A stretch of DNA of 32,495 nt from Planctomycetota bacterium (GTDB lineage: Bacteria > Planctomycetota > JAJSAM01 > JAJVHW01): positions 1-32,495 of the forward strand of contig JAIOPE010000052.1 in the NCBI GenBank assembly GCA_021414065.1, read 5' to 3'. This document shows positions 7,471-15,494 of the stretch, one piece after another (positions within the stretch are counted from its first letter, which is position 1; the number at the start of each line of letters is the position of its first letter). The notes beneath the pieces were generated by a model. The model made no database searches. It was not told where the DNA came from and saw nothing but the letters and a program-made list of their open reading frames with translations. The translations under genes and the position numbers were made by a program.

Positions 7471-8429
7471 GCATCACGACGGGAGAGAAGCTCCAGGTCT
7501 TCTCCGGCAACGCGAACCGCTCGCTGGCGCGCCGCGTCTGCGAGAGGCTCGAGTTGCCGCTCGGCGACGCGATGGTGAACCGGTTCCCGGACGGCGAGAT
7601 CAACGTCAAGATCAGCGACGACGTTCGCGGTCGCGACGTGTTCGTCGTCCAGCCGACCTGCCCGCCGGTCAACGACAGCCTGATGGAACTGCTGCTCCTG
7701 ATCGACACGGCGCGTCGCGCGTCGGCGGCCCGGATCACGGCGGTCGTCCCGTACTACGGCTACGCCCGCAAGGATCGCAAGGACGAGGGGCGCGTGCCGA
7801 TCTCGGCCAAGCTCGTCGCCAATCTGATCACCACGGCGGGCGCGGACCGCGTGGTCTGCCTCGACCTGCACGCGCCGCAGATCCAGGGGTTCTTCGACAT
7901 CCCGGTGGACCACCTCTACTCGTCGCCGGTGCTCACGAACCACTTCCGCCGGCAGGGACTCGCCGACATCCGCGACGGCTGCATCGTGGCGCCGGACGTC
8001 GGCGGCATCAAGCAGGCGCGCGCCTACGCCAAGCTCCTCGGGCTCCAACTCGCCGTGGTGGACAAGCGCCGCATCTCGCCCGACCAGGCGAAGGCGATGC
8101 ACGTGATCGGCGACGTCAGCGGTATGCGCTGCATCCTGGTGGACGACATGATCTCCACCGGAGGCACGATCTCGGAGGCGGCCAATGCGCTGCGCGAGAA
8201 CGGTGCCCGCGAGGTGCACGTGTGCGCCACGCACGCCGTCTTCTGCGGTCCGGCGCGTGAGCGCCTCGAAGCCGCGAAGCTCGACTCGATCGTCGTCTCC
8301 GACACCATTCCCCAGAGCGACGCGACGCCGAAGGGCGTCGTGACGCTGAGCGTGGGCGACCTCTTGGGCGATGCGATCCTTCGCATCCACCAGGGCCGCT
8401 CGGTCTCGAAACTGTTCCCCAACCTCTAG
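7467..8429 (+). CDS. prs: Ribose-phosphate pyrophosphokinase (PRPP synthetase)
   Basis: Prs transfers pyrophosphate from ATP to ribose-5-phosphate, making PRPP for nucleotides, NAD, His and Trp. The 320-residue product has the usual length. It shows the N-terminal FSGNANRSLA motif, the flexible-loop region PYYGYARKDRK, the DLHAPQIQGFFDIPVDHL signature, and the PRPP-binding motif LVDDMISTGGT (D226-D227). The start is GTG 7467, with a G-rich ribosome site (7455-7460) in the 3' end of glmU. It is translationally coupled to glmU and followed, after a 22-nt gap, by rplY. Confidence 0.97.
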   Translation: MSITTGEKLQVFSGNANRSLARRVCERLELPLGDAMVNRFPDGEINVKISDDVRGRDVFVVQPTCPPVNDSLMELLLLIDTARRASAARITAVVPYYGYARKDRKDEGRVPISAKLVANLITTAGADRVVCLDLHAPQIQGFFDIPVDHLYSSPVLTNHFRRQGLADIRDGCIVAPDVGGIKQARAYAKLLGLQLAVVDKRRISPDQAKAMHVIGDVSGMRCILVDDMISTGGTISEAANALRENGAREVHVCATHAVFCGPARERLEAAKLDSIVVSDTIPQSDATPKGVVTLSVGDLLGDAILRIHQGRSVSKLFPNL

Positions 8430-8451
8430 TTCCCCCCTCAGGAGGACGTGC

Positions 8452-9171
8452 ATGAAGGTCGTCAAGCTGAACAGCCAGTCCCGCGAATCCGCCGGGACGG
8501 GCGGCGCCCGCAAGGTGCGCCGTGAAGGCCGGATCCCGGCCGTGATCTACGGCGAGGGCAAGACGCCGGACCACGTGTCGGTCCCGGCGGTCGAGTTCCG
8601 GAGTGCGGTGGAGGCGGGCGCCCGCGTCATCGACCTCTCGGAGGGCGACGGTGCGGCGAACCGCGTCCTGCTCACCGACGTGCAGTACGACTCGATGGGC
8701 ATGCGCCTCCTGCACGCGGACTTCCGCCGCATGGACCCGGCCCACGAGATCACGCTGCGCATCCCGGTGATGTTCGAGGGAGCGCCGAAGGGTCTCGCGG
8801 AGGGCGGCGTGCTCACGATCCAGCGCGACGTGATTGCGATCCGCTGCCTCCCGAAGGACATCCCGGAGAGTTTCGTGATCGACGTGTCGCACCTCGCACT
8901 CGGCGAGTCGATCGAGGCGTCGAAGATCCCGATGCCGGAGGGTGTCAAGCTCGCCGAAGACGCACACGACGTGATCGTCGGCTGCACGATGCCGAAGAAG
9001 GTCGAGGCCGCGGCCCCGACTCCGGAAGCGGCTGCGGCGGCTGCCGCTGCTGCGGCTGCCACGCCGGCGGCTGGTGCTGCTCCGGCCGCGGGCGCTGCCC
9101 CGGCTGCGGGCGCTGCGAAGGCTGCTGCCCCGGCGAAGGACGCCAAGGGCGGCGGCGAGAAGAAGAAGTAG
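8452..9171 (+). CDS. rplY: 50S ribosomal protein L25/Ctc with Ala-rich tail
   Basis: L25/Ctc binds 5S rRNA in the large subunit; the longer Ctc form is also tied to stress response. The 239-residue product has the L25 beta-barrel region at about 1-90 (RKVRREGRIPAVIYG) and the TL5/Ctc C-terminal domain to about 180 (PVMFEGAPKGLAEGG). A low-complexity tail of Ala/Pro/Gly with three near-copies of APAAGA fills about 185-239, ending in a Lys-rich tip. AGGAGG (8440-8445) sits 6 nt before the ATG at 8452; the open frame extends upstream into prs but has no ribosome site there. Next to pth, as is common in bacteria. Confidence 0.95.
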   Translation: MKVVKLNSQSRESAGTGGARKVRREGRIPAVIYGEGKTPDHVSVPAVEFRSAVEAGARVIDLSEGDGAANRVLLTDVQYDSMGMRLLHADFRRMDPAHEITLRIPVMFEGAPKGLAEGGVLTIQRDVIAIRCLPKDIPESFVIDVSHLALGESIEASKIPMPEGVKLAEDAHDVIVGCTMPKKVEAAAPTPEAAAAAAAAAAATPAAGAAPAAGAAPAAGAAKAAAPAKDAKGGGEKKK

Positions 9172-9180
9172 CACGGGACG

Positions 9181-9741
9181 ATGAAACTGGTGGTCGGCAT
9201 CGGCAACCCGGGCGAGGAGTACGCGGGCACGCGGCACAACGTCGGATTCGACGTCGTGGACCGCGTCGCCGCGCGCAACTCTTGCGTCCTGTCGCACGAC
9301 AAGCGCCTCGATGCGCGTGTCGGACGCTGCACCATCGGCGGGGAGGACGTCGTCCTCCTCGAGCCGCTCTCCTACGTCAACCTGAGCGGCCCTGTGGCCG
9401 TCCGCGTGGCGCGGGAGCGGGACATCGCCGTGAAAGACGTACTCGTCGTGGCCGACGACTACAACCTGCCGCTCGGCATGCTCCGCGTGCGCGAGTCGGG
9501 GGCGTCCGGCGGCCACAACGGTCTCAGATCGCTGATCGGCGCGTTCGTCTCAGAGGGCTTCAGCCGTCTCCGCGTGGGGATCGGCGAGGCGCCTCCGGGC
9601 GGCGCGACGGAGTTCGTGCTCTCGCGGTTTCGTCCGTCCGAGCGTCCTGTGATGGACGCGGCGATGGATCGTTCCGCCGACTGCGTCGAGGAGTGGGTCC
9701 GGTCGGGACCGTCCAAGGCGATGAACAAGTTCAACGGGTGA
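9181..9741 (+). CDS. pth: Peptidyl-tRNA hydrolase
   Basis: Pth releases peptides from prematurely dropped peptidyl-tRNA so that the tRNA can be recycled. The 186-residue product has the GIGNPG...Y-x-TRHNVGF signature with N9 and catalytic H19. It also has PLSYVNLSG (Asn of the substrate cleft), the ADDYNLPLG segment with the partner Asp (D92), and GGHNGLRS. The histidine often found before that Asp is Ala here, which the family tolerates. The start follows the rplY stop by 9 nt, with only a weak GGGACG upstream, so coupling to rplY is likely. Confidence 0.96.
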   Translation: MKLVVGIGNPGEEYAGTRHNVGFDVVDRVAARNSCVLSHDKRLDARVGRCTIGGEDVVLLEPLSYVNLSGPVAVRVARERDIAVKDVLVVADDYNLPLGMLRVRESGASGGHNGLRSLIGAFVSEGFSRLRVGIGEAPPGGATEFVLSRFRPSERPVMDAAMDRSADCVEEWVRSGPSKAMNKFNG

Positions 9742-9763
9742 GGAGCGCGCTCGCGCTCCCACG

Positions 9764-9769
9764 GGAGGT
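9764..9769 (+). promoter_or_regulatory. Ribosome site fixing a TTG start for rpsF
   Basis: GGAGGT lies 4 nt before TTG 9774. No ATG or GTG in the rpsF frame is close to it, and S6 homologues begin right at the following PIYEGMF segment, so this site decides the start. Confidence 0.7.
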
Positions 9770-9773
9770 CGAT

Positions 9774-10211
9774 TTGCCCATCTATGAAGGTATGTTCCTG
9801 CTCGACAGTGCTCGGGTGGCCAAGGACTGGGAGGGCACGGAAGCCCTCGTCACCAACGTCCTGACGCGCTACGGCGCGACGATCAAGATCAAGGACCGCT
9901 GGGACGAGCGCAAGCTGGCCTACGCGGTGAAGAAGCAGCGGCGGGGTACGTACTACATCGCCTACTTCGACGCGCCTCCGGCGTCGGTCGCGGAGATCCG
10001 CCGCGACCTCCAGCTCACCGAGGGTGTGCTGCGGTTCCTCATCCTCTCGTGGCCGACCGAAGTTCCGGTGCCCGAGAAGATCGAGATCAAGCGGATGGTG
10101 CCGGACGACGACCTCAAGATGGGCGGCCGTGACGACGAGATGGGCGACCGCCGTCGTGACGACGACTCCGATGGGGGCTCTTCGAATTCTGATTCCGGAG
10201 CGAGGGAGTAA
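9774..10211 (+). CDS. rpsF: 30S ribosomal protein S6
   Basis: S6 pairs with S18 on the platform of the small subunit. The 145-residue product matches S6 over about 1-100: IYEGMFLLD at the start, DRWDERKLAYAVKKQRRGTY in the middle, then LTEGVLRFLI. From about 108 it carries a charged tail rich in Asp, Arg and Ser. Such tails occur in some phyla; E. coli S6 is also tailed by added glutamates. The start is TTG 9774, since the next Met (residue 7) would remove the first beta-strand. It sits 32 nt after pth and 3 nt before rpsR; there is no ssb between them. Confidence 0.95.
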   Translation: MPIYEGMFLLDSARVAKDWEGTEALVTNVLTRYGATIKIKDRWDERKLAYAVKKQRRGTYYIAYFDAPPASVAEIRRDLQLTEGVLRFLILSWPTEVPVPEKIEIKRMVPDDDLKMGGRDDEMGDRRRDDDSDGGSSNSDSGARE

Positions 10212-10214
10212 GCC

Positions 10215-10490
10215 ATGGGTTACGACGACAGAGGCGGCGGCAAGTTCAAGCGGTACGGCGGCGACCGGAACATCGGCACGGGGCTCGGCAAGGGCAAGTG
10301 CCGGTTCTGCCGCGCGAAGATCGCCTACGTGGACTGGAAGGACTCTCACACGCTCTCCCGGCTCTCGACGGGCCAGGGGAAGATGTTCTCGCGCAAGCGG
10401 TCGGGCAACTGCGCGCGTCACCAGCGTCAGTTCAACATCGCCGTGAAGCACGCCCGCTTCATGGCGCTCCTGCCCTACGTGGCGCACTAG
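10215..10490 (+). CDS. rpsR: 30S ribosomal protein S18 (zinc-type)
   Basis: S18 binds 16S rRNA next to S6. The 91-residue product shows the KCRFCRAK motif (C29, C32) and GNCARHQRQF (C66, H69). Together these form a possible CCCH metal site, the C+ version of the protein. The C-terminal IAVKHARFMALLPYV matches the family. The first 25 residues are Gly-rich. GGGAG just before the rpsF stop serves this ATG. Confidence 0.97.
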   Translation: MGYDDRGGGKFKRYGGDRNIGTGLGKGKCRFCRAKIAYVDWKDSHTLSRLSTGQGKMFSRKRSGNCARHQRQFNIAVKHARFMALLPYVAH

Positions 10491-10503
10491 TCCGGAGGAC
10501 AGC

Positions 10504-10986
10504 ATGGCACGCTCGAACAAACTGATGCTCGTGAAGGCCGTCGAGGGGCTCGGGGTCCCCGGCGACATCGTGAAGGTGCGCGCCGGATACGCGCGCAACT
10601 TCCTCCTGCCACGCGATCTCGCCGCGCCGGTCTCGGCCGACTCGCTGAAGAAGGTCGCGGCGGTCCACAAGCGCGCAGCGCTCATGGTGAAGAAGGAACT
10701 CGACGTGGCGAAGTCGAAGCAGGAAGTCCTGCGTTCGATCACGCTGCACATCGTCGCGAAGTCCGGCGAGGGCGGTCACCTGTACGGCTCCGTCACCGGC
10801 GCGATGGTTTCCGAAGCCTTGGCGAAGCACAAGGTGACGATCGATCCGAGCGACGTTGTGCTCGACAACCCGATCAAGGAACTCGGCATCTACCAGGTGA
10901 CGCTGCGCCTGCACCCCGAAGTCATGGGGCTGGTGAAGGTGTACGTCGTCGCGGCTCCGCCCGAGAAGGCCGAAGCCAAGAAGTAG
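10504..10986 (+). CDS. rplI: 50S ribosomal protein L9
   Basis: L9 has an N-terminal 23S rRNA-binding domain, a long connecting helix and a C-terminal domain, and affects frame maintenance. The 160-residue product has VEGLGVPGDIVKVRAGYARN and FLLPRDLA (the L9 signature). A charged helix follows (about 48-75), then HLYGSVTGAMVSEAL in the C-terminal domain. A short Lys/Ala tail extends it slightly beyond the usual ~149. GGAGG (10494-10498) precedes the ATG by 5 nt. It closes the S6-S18-L9 run; dnaB, the usual next neighbour, comes only after two metabolic genes. Confidence 0.97.
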   Translation: MARSNKLMLVKAVEGLGVPGDIVKVRAGYARNFLLPRDLAAPVSADSLKKVAAVHKRAALMVKKELDVAKSKQEVLRSITLHIVAKSGEGGHLYGSVTGAMVSEALAKHKVTIDPSDVVLDNPIKELGIYQVTLRLHPEVMGLVKVYVVAAPPEKAEAKK

Positions 10987-11073
10987 TCCGGCTTGTGGCA
11001 GTCGTGGTCGCGGGATCTCATCCTGCTGGCCGCGGCCTGCCCACGAGAACGAGGCGGCGGTCGTCGGTGCACC

Positions 11074-11089
11074 CGGCGATCGCCGTTTT
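11074..11089 (+). terminator. Weak hairpin plus T4 after rplI
   Basis: CGGC and GCCG (11074-11085) can fold around a GATC loop and are followed by TTTT. The stem is only 4 bp, so support is slight, but it falls where the ribosomal operon should end. Confidence 0.25.
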
Positions 11090-11175
11090 CGATTCCGTCT
11101 TCGATTCCCGAGCGCAACCGGTCGGTCGTGAGCATTCCTTCACGCTCGGCGCGCCGATCGGTTCCCTTGGCGGAC

Positions 11176-12627
11176 GTGGCGCCCGTACCGATCCCGCCTG
11201 CGCGCTGGCCAACTGCGGACGAGGCCGCGCGGTCGGTGCTGTTCTCGCAACGCCGCATCGGCGCCCGCACAGCACTGGGCCGCACCTGGGTCCCCGCGAT
11301 GGTCCCCTGGCGCGCGACCGACGACGGGTTCGTCTCCGACGACGTCGTGGACTGGTACGGGCGTTTTGCCGACGGGCGGCCGGCCGTTCTCGTCGTCGAG
11401 GCGACGGGCATTCGCGACGTGCCGAGCGGTCCGCTCCTCCGCATCGGTGACGATCGCTTCGTCCCGGGACTCGCGCGCCTCGCGGCCGAGGTGCGCCGTC
11501 GCAGCGGCGGCGAGACGCTGCTCTTCCTCCAGATCCTCGACTTCCTCGCGATCAAGCGCCGTCCAGAGCGCGCGAAGTTCCTCCGCCGATTCCTCGGGAT
11601 CGACAGTGGACTGCGCACTCGCGTGGCCGCCCGGCTCGGAGACGACTGCGTCGCATCGCTGGACGACGCAGCGTTCCGCGAGCGACTCGTCGGCGCGACC
11701 GACGACGACCTGCGCGGGGTCCTCACGGCGCGCGACTGGGAGTCGCTCTCGGTCGGCTTCCGCGAGCGCGTCACCGACACCGACGTGCCGCACGTCAGAG
11801 AACTCCCGGCCGTGCTTCCCGGGCTGTTCGCATCGGCCGCGCGGCGCGCGTCCGACGCCGGTTTCGACGGTGTCGAGTTGCACTATGCGCACGCCTACAC
11901 CATGGCGTCGTTTCTCTCCGCGACGAACACGCGCGCCGACGGCTTCGGAGGTCCCCGGGAGCAGCGCGTGCGCCTGCCCCTCGACGTCTTCCGCACCGTG
12001 AGAACGTCGGTGCCTACGGACTTCGTCGTCGGCTGCCGGATGCTCGCAGACGAAGTGGTCGTGGGCGGCACGCGCGTCGCCGACGCCGCCTGGTTCGCAA
12101 CGCAGTTCGCCGCGGCGGGGATGGACTTCATCTCGCTGAGCAAGGGTGGCAAGTTCGACGACGCGAAGCAGCCGGCCGTCGGCGAGGCGGCGTACCCGTA
12201 CACCGGGCCGAGCGGTCACGAGTGCATGCCGACGGTCCGCATCGACGCGCGCGGCCCGTTCGGACGCAACGTCGCGCTCGCGGCGGCGGTGTCGACGGCG
12301 GTGCGCGCTGCGGGCCACGACACGCCCGTCGTCGCGGCGGGGGGCTTGAACTCGTTCGAGATCGCCGAGGCCGCGCTCGCTCGCGGCGATGCCGATTTCG
12401 TCGCCGCCGCGCGACAGTCGCTCGCAGACCCGGATTGGTGGCTGAAGATGCGCTCGGGCCGCGGCGCCGAGATCCGCCGCTGCGAGTACACGAACTACTG
12501 CGAGGCACTGGACCAGCGCCATCTGCAAGTCACCTGCCGGCTCTGGGACCGCCTGCGCGTTCCCGGCGAGCCGGAGCCGAAACTGTCGCACGACGGAAGG
12601 CGCCGACTCGTTCCGCCGGTGGCGTGA
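11176..12627 (+). CDS. NADH:flavin oxidoreductase / Old Yellow Enzyme family
   Basis: A TIM-barrel FMN flavoprotein of the OYE/2,4-dienoyl-CoA reductase superfamily; the substrate is unknown. From the chosen start it has 483 residues. SVLFSQRRIG and TWVPAMVPW form the first strand region. The active-site run H236-x-A-H239-x-Y241, FLSATNTRADGFGG and EQRVRLPLDVF are typical of the family. VVAAGGLNS and the following phosphate-binding region lie near the end. About 60 residues seem inserted before the active site. Three Cys occur in the tail, not the four-Cys iron-sulfur pattern of the dienoyl reductases. The start is uncertain: the frame opens at 10993, and TTG 11167, GTG 11128 and GTG 11176 are all possible, none with a good ribosome site. 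Confidence 0.8.
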   Translation: MAPVPIPPARWPTADEAARSVLFSQRRIGARTALGRTWVPAMVPWRATDDGFVSDDVVDWYGRFADGRPAVLVVEATGIRDVPSGPLLRIGDDRFVPGLARLAAEVRRRSGGETLLFLQILDFLAIKRRPERAKFLRRFLGIDSGLRTRVAARLGDDCVASLDDAAFRERLVGATDDDLRGVLTARDWESLSVGFRERVTDTDVPHVRELPAVLPGLFASAARRASDAGFDGVELHYAHAYTMASFLSATNTRADGFGGPREQRVRLPLDVFRTVRTSVPTDFVVGCRMLADEVVVGGTRVADAAWFATQFAAAGMDFISLSKGGKFDDAKQPAVGEAAYPYTGPSGHECMPTVRIDARGPFGRNVALAAAVSTAVRAAGHDTPVVAAGGLNSFEIAEAALARGDADFVAAARQSLADPDWWLKMRSGRGAEIRRCEYTNYCEALDQRHLQVTCRLWDRLRVPGEPEPKLSHDGRRRLVPPVA

Positions 12628-12685
12628 GAGCGAGCGGCCGGCCACGTCCCGGATCACGTCGCCTTGCCCGGATAGAGTCCGCGAC

Positions 12686-13909
12686 ATGAATACGCCCCGT
12701 CTCGTCCCGTCCCGTTCCGGAAAACCCGGAGACGATCCGATCTTCGCCCTGAACGGCGAGGCGAACGCGCGCAAGGCGAAGGGTGAGTCGATCGTCAACG
12801 GCACGCTCGGGTCGCTGCTGCGCGACGACGGTTCGCTCGCGGTCCTGCCGACTGCGGCTCGCGCGGTGAAGGAAGTCCCGCACGTCGAGTGGGCCGGCTA
12901 TGCGCCGATCGCCGGTCCTCCGGCGTTCCTCGCCGCGGTGACGGACGACGTCTTCGCGGGGCGACCGCACCGCGCGGCGCAGGTCACCGGATGCGCCACG
13001 CCCGGCGGCACCGGCGCGCTTCGGCACGCGATCTCGATGTTCCTCGAACCGGGGCAGTCGCTGCTCTGCTCGTCGTTCTACTGGGGCCCGTACGCCACGC
13101 TCGCCGAGGAGAACGGCCGGAACGTTGCGACGTTCGCGACGTTCGACGCGTCGGGCGCGCTCGACGTCGCGAGTCTCGATCGCGCGATGGCGGACCTCGT
13201 GGCATCGCAGGGCCGCGTGCTGCTGATCCTGAACGATCCCTGCCACAACCCGACCGGGTACTCGATGTCAGGCGCGGACTGGCACGCGGTCGTCGGCGTC
13301 GTCGAGAAGTACGCCGACCGTGCGCCGGTCGCCGTCCTGCTCGACGCCGCGTACGCGGCGTTCGGACGCCCCGGGGCGATGGGCACGGCGCTCGATGCGC
13401 TGGAGTCGCTCTGCGACCGCGTGCTCGTCCTGCACGCATGGAGCGCGTCGAAGACGTTCACGCACTACGGGCTCCGCGTCGGCGCCCTCCTCGCGGTGGT
13501 TCCGGATGCGACGGAACGCAAGGACCTCGCCGCCGCGTTCGCGTTCGCGTGCCGTGGGACTTGGTCGAACTGCAATCGCGGCGGCATGGCGGCGATCACG
13601 CGTCTGCTCACCGACCCCTCGCTCCGACAGGCGGTGGACGCCGAGCGTCGCGAACTGACGACTCTGCTCGCGGCGCGCGTGGACGCCTTCAACGGAGCGG
13701 CGCTGCCGGCGGGGTTGCGCTACCCGCGCTACGACGGCGGGTTCTTCGTCACGGTGTTCGCCCGCGATCCGGAGGCTTCGGCCGCGAAGATGCGGAACGA
13801 CGGCGTGTTCGTCGTCCCGGTGGACGGCGGCCTGCGGGTGGGCATCTGTTCGGTCCGCGCGGCGGACGTCCCGCGCGTTGTCGCGTCGATGCGCGAAGCC
13901 CTCGCGTAG
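12686..13909 (+). CDS. Class I/II PLP-dependent aminotransferase
   Basis: This 407-residue protein belongs to fold-type I aminotransferases, nearest the aspartate/aromatic group. CATPGGTGALRHA forms the phosphate-side loop. NDPCHNPTGYSM carries the Asn of the PLP ring contact, DAAYA supplies the Asp/Tyr pair, and SASKTFTHYGLRVG holds the Schiff-base lysine (K256). RVGICSVR near the end should supply the carboxylate-binding arginine. I cannot name the substrate. ATG 12686 has no Shine-Dalgarno, but TAGAGT (12673-12678) lies 7 nt before it, so a leaderless or very short-leader transcript is possible. It is 58 nt after the flavoprotein gene and 12 nt before dnaB. Confidence 0.9.
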   Translation: MNTPRLVPSRSGKPGDDPIFALNGEANARKAKGESIVNGTLGSLLRDDGSLAVLPTAARAVKEVPHVEWAGYAPIAGPPAFLAAVTDDVFAGRPHRAAQVTGCATPGGTGALRHAISMFLEPGQSLLCSSFYWGPYATLAEENGRNVATFATFDASGALDVASLDRAMADLVASQGRVLLILNDPCHNPTGYSMSGADWHAVVGVVEKYADRAPVAVLLDAAYAAFGRPGAMGTALDALESLCDRVLVLHAWSASKTFTHYGLRVGALLAVVPDATERKDLAAAFAFACRGTWSNCNRGGMAAITRLLTDPSLRQAVDAERRELTTLLAARVDAFNGAALPAGLRYPRYDGGFFVTVFARDPEASAAKMRNDGVFVVPVDGGLRVGICSVRAADVPRVVASMREALA

Positions 13910-13921
13910 AGTACGCGCCCC

Positions 13922-15268
13922 ATGGACCGCGTTCCTCCCCACGACGTCGAAGCCGAGATCGCGGTGCTTGGTTCGATGATGCTCGACCCGGAGGCGGCGG
14001 GGCGCGTCGTTTCGCTGCTCCGACCGGACCACTTCTACCGGGGCCCGCACGCCGAGGTCTACCAGGTCCTCACGGAGCTCTACGACGCCAACCGCGCGAT
14101 CGACGTCGTGCTGCTGCGCGAGGAACTGCAACGCCGCGGACTCCTTGAGAAGGTCGGCGGCACGAGCTTCCTGTCGCGCGTAATGGCCTCCGTGCCGACG
14201 GCCGCGAACGCCGAGTACTACGCAAAGATCGTGAAGGAGGCCGGGCTCCGCCGGGCGGTGATCACGGCGTCGAACGAGATCGAGCGGGAAGCGTACGAGG
14301 GTGCGCGCGACTCCGGCGACCTGGTGGACTTCGCGGAGTCGAAGTTCTTCGAGATGGACCAGCGGAGCGGCGAGGGCGAAGCCGTTCACATCAAGGACGT
14401 CCTCCAGGAGACGTTCCAGCGCATCGACGCGATGCAGGGCCAGGAAGGCAAGCTGACCGGCGTGCCGACCGGGTTCTACGACCTCGACGACATGACGTCG
14501 GGCCTGCAGAAGGGCGAGCTGATCGTGGTGGCGGGGCGCCCTTCGATGGGGAAGACCACGTTCTGCCTGAATCTCGCCGAGCATGCGGCCACGACCGAGG
14601 GCTTCGCGGTCGCGATCTTCAGCCTCGAGATGTCGAAGCAGTCGCTCGTCCAGAACATGCTCTGCTCCCGAGCCCGCGTGGACGCCCACAAGCTCCGCCG
14701 CGGGTTCCTCGTGGACGAGGACTGGGCCCACATCTCGCAGGCGCTGGGGAAGCTCTCCGAGGCGAAGATCTTCATCGACGACACGCCGGGCCTGACGCCG
14801 CTCCTCCTACGCGCGAAGGCGCGGCGCCTGAAGGCCGTCCACGACATCTCGCTCATCGTGATCGACTACCTCCAACTCATGGAGGTTCCGAACATGGGGC
14901 GCGGCGGCGAGTCGAACCGCCAGGCCGAGATCTCGTACATCTCGCGGTCGCTCAAGGGGCTGGCTCGCGAGCTGTCGGTCCCCGTGATCGCGCTCTCGCA
15001 GTTGAACCGCGGCGTGGACAGCCGCGAGGACCATCGCCCCCGCATGAGCGACCTGCGCGAGTCCGGCGCCATCGAGCAGGACGCCGACGTCGTGATGTTC
15101 CTCTACCGCCCCGAGTACTACGAGACCGACCCGGACCGCAAGGCGGAGCTGGCGGGCCAGGCGGAGTGCATCATCGGCAAGCAGCGCAACGGCCCGACGG
15201 GCACAGTGAACCTCACGTTCCTCGCGTCGTTCATGCGCTTCGAGAATGCCGTTCGCGAACGGTTCTGA
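13922..15268 (+). CDS. dnaB: Replicative DNA helicase DnaB
   Basis: DnaB is the hexameric 5'-3' helicase that opens the replication fork and recruits primase. The 448-residue product has the N-terminal helical domain (PPHDVEAEIAVLGSMMLDPE) and the linker helix. Its RecA-like domain has Walker A GRPSMGKTT (205-213), SLEMSK, Walker B LIVIDYLQLM, and SQLNRGVDSR with the DLRESGAIEQDAD motif. There is no intein, and the length is normal. The ATG at 13922 follows TAGAGT, which includes the stop of the aminotransferase; there is no clear ribosome site. It usually follows rplI directly; here the flavoprotein and aminotransferase genes intervene. Confidence 0.97.
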   Translation: MDRVPPHDVEAEIAVLGSMMLDPEAAGRVVSLLRPDHFYRGPHAEVYQVLTELYDANRAIDVVLLREELQRRGLLEKVGGTSFLSRVMASVPTAANAEYYAKIVKEAGLRRAVITASNEIEREAYEGARDSGDLVDFAESKFFEMDQRSGEGEAVHIKDVLQETFQRIDAMQGQEGKLTGVPTGFYDLDDMTSGLQKGELIVVAGRPSMGKTTFCLNLAEHAATTEGFAVAIFSLEMSKQSLVQNMLCSRARVDAHKLRRGFLVDEDWAHISQALGKLSEAKIFIDDTPGLTPLLLRAKARRLKAVHDISLIVIDYLQLMEVPNMGRGGESNRQAEISYISRSLKGLARELSVPVIALSQLNRGVDSREDHRPRMSDLRESGAIEQDADVVMFLYRPEYYETDPDRKAELAGQAECIIGKQRNGPTGTVNLTFLASFMRFENAVRERF

Positions 15269-15312
15269 CCCGCTCGCACTGTTCCCCACGCCAGCCTAGC
15301 TAGTCGGCGATC

Positions 15313-15332
15313 GCCCCGCGGGTCCCGCGGGC
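15313..15332 (+). terminator. Hairpin after dnaB
   Basis: CCCGCGG and CCGCGGG form a 7-bp stem around GTC; an alternative register extends it with one bulged C. It lies 45 nt after the dnaB stop and lacks a T run. Confidence 0.35.
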
Positions 15333-15432
15333 AGCTCTCCTCGGTCCAACCCAGCGATCGGAACCGCAAGGGCTCATGCGGACGTTCCGCGCCAAGGGGC
15401 GCGCCCCGTCGCTCGACCCCCCATTCCCCGCT

Positions 15433-15459
15433 GCACGGTTGCATCCCGTGCGCTAGCCT
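15433..15459 (+). promoter_or_regulatory. Hairpin abutting a -10-like TAGCCT before bamA
   Basis: GCACGG (15433-15438) pairs with CCGTGC (15446-15451), and TAGCCT (15454-15459) follows at once. No good -35 is seen. The GCTAGCCTCGCGC block here recurs, with one A/G change, before fumC. Confidence 0.3.
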
Positions 15460-15494
15460 CGCGCCCGGCGATTCACATTCGGGAGGCAGAGCAA

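Noticed and set aside
12686..13909. The aminotransferase as the missing GnnB partner
   Set aside because: It has aspartate-type class I motifs, whereas GnnB belongs to the DegT/DnrJ family, and it is not in the lpx operon.
15396..15407. GGGGCGCGCCCC palindrome as an operator
   Set aside because: A single GC-only palindrome is expected by chance in such DNA, and no second copy is seen.
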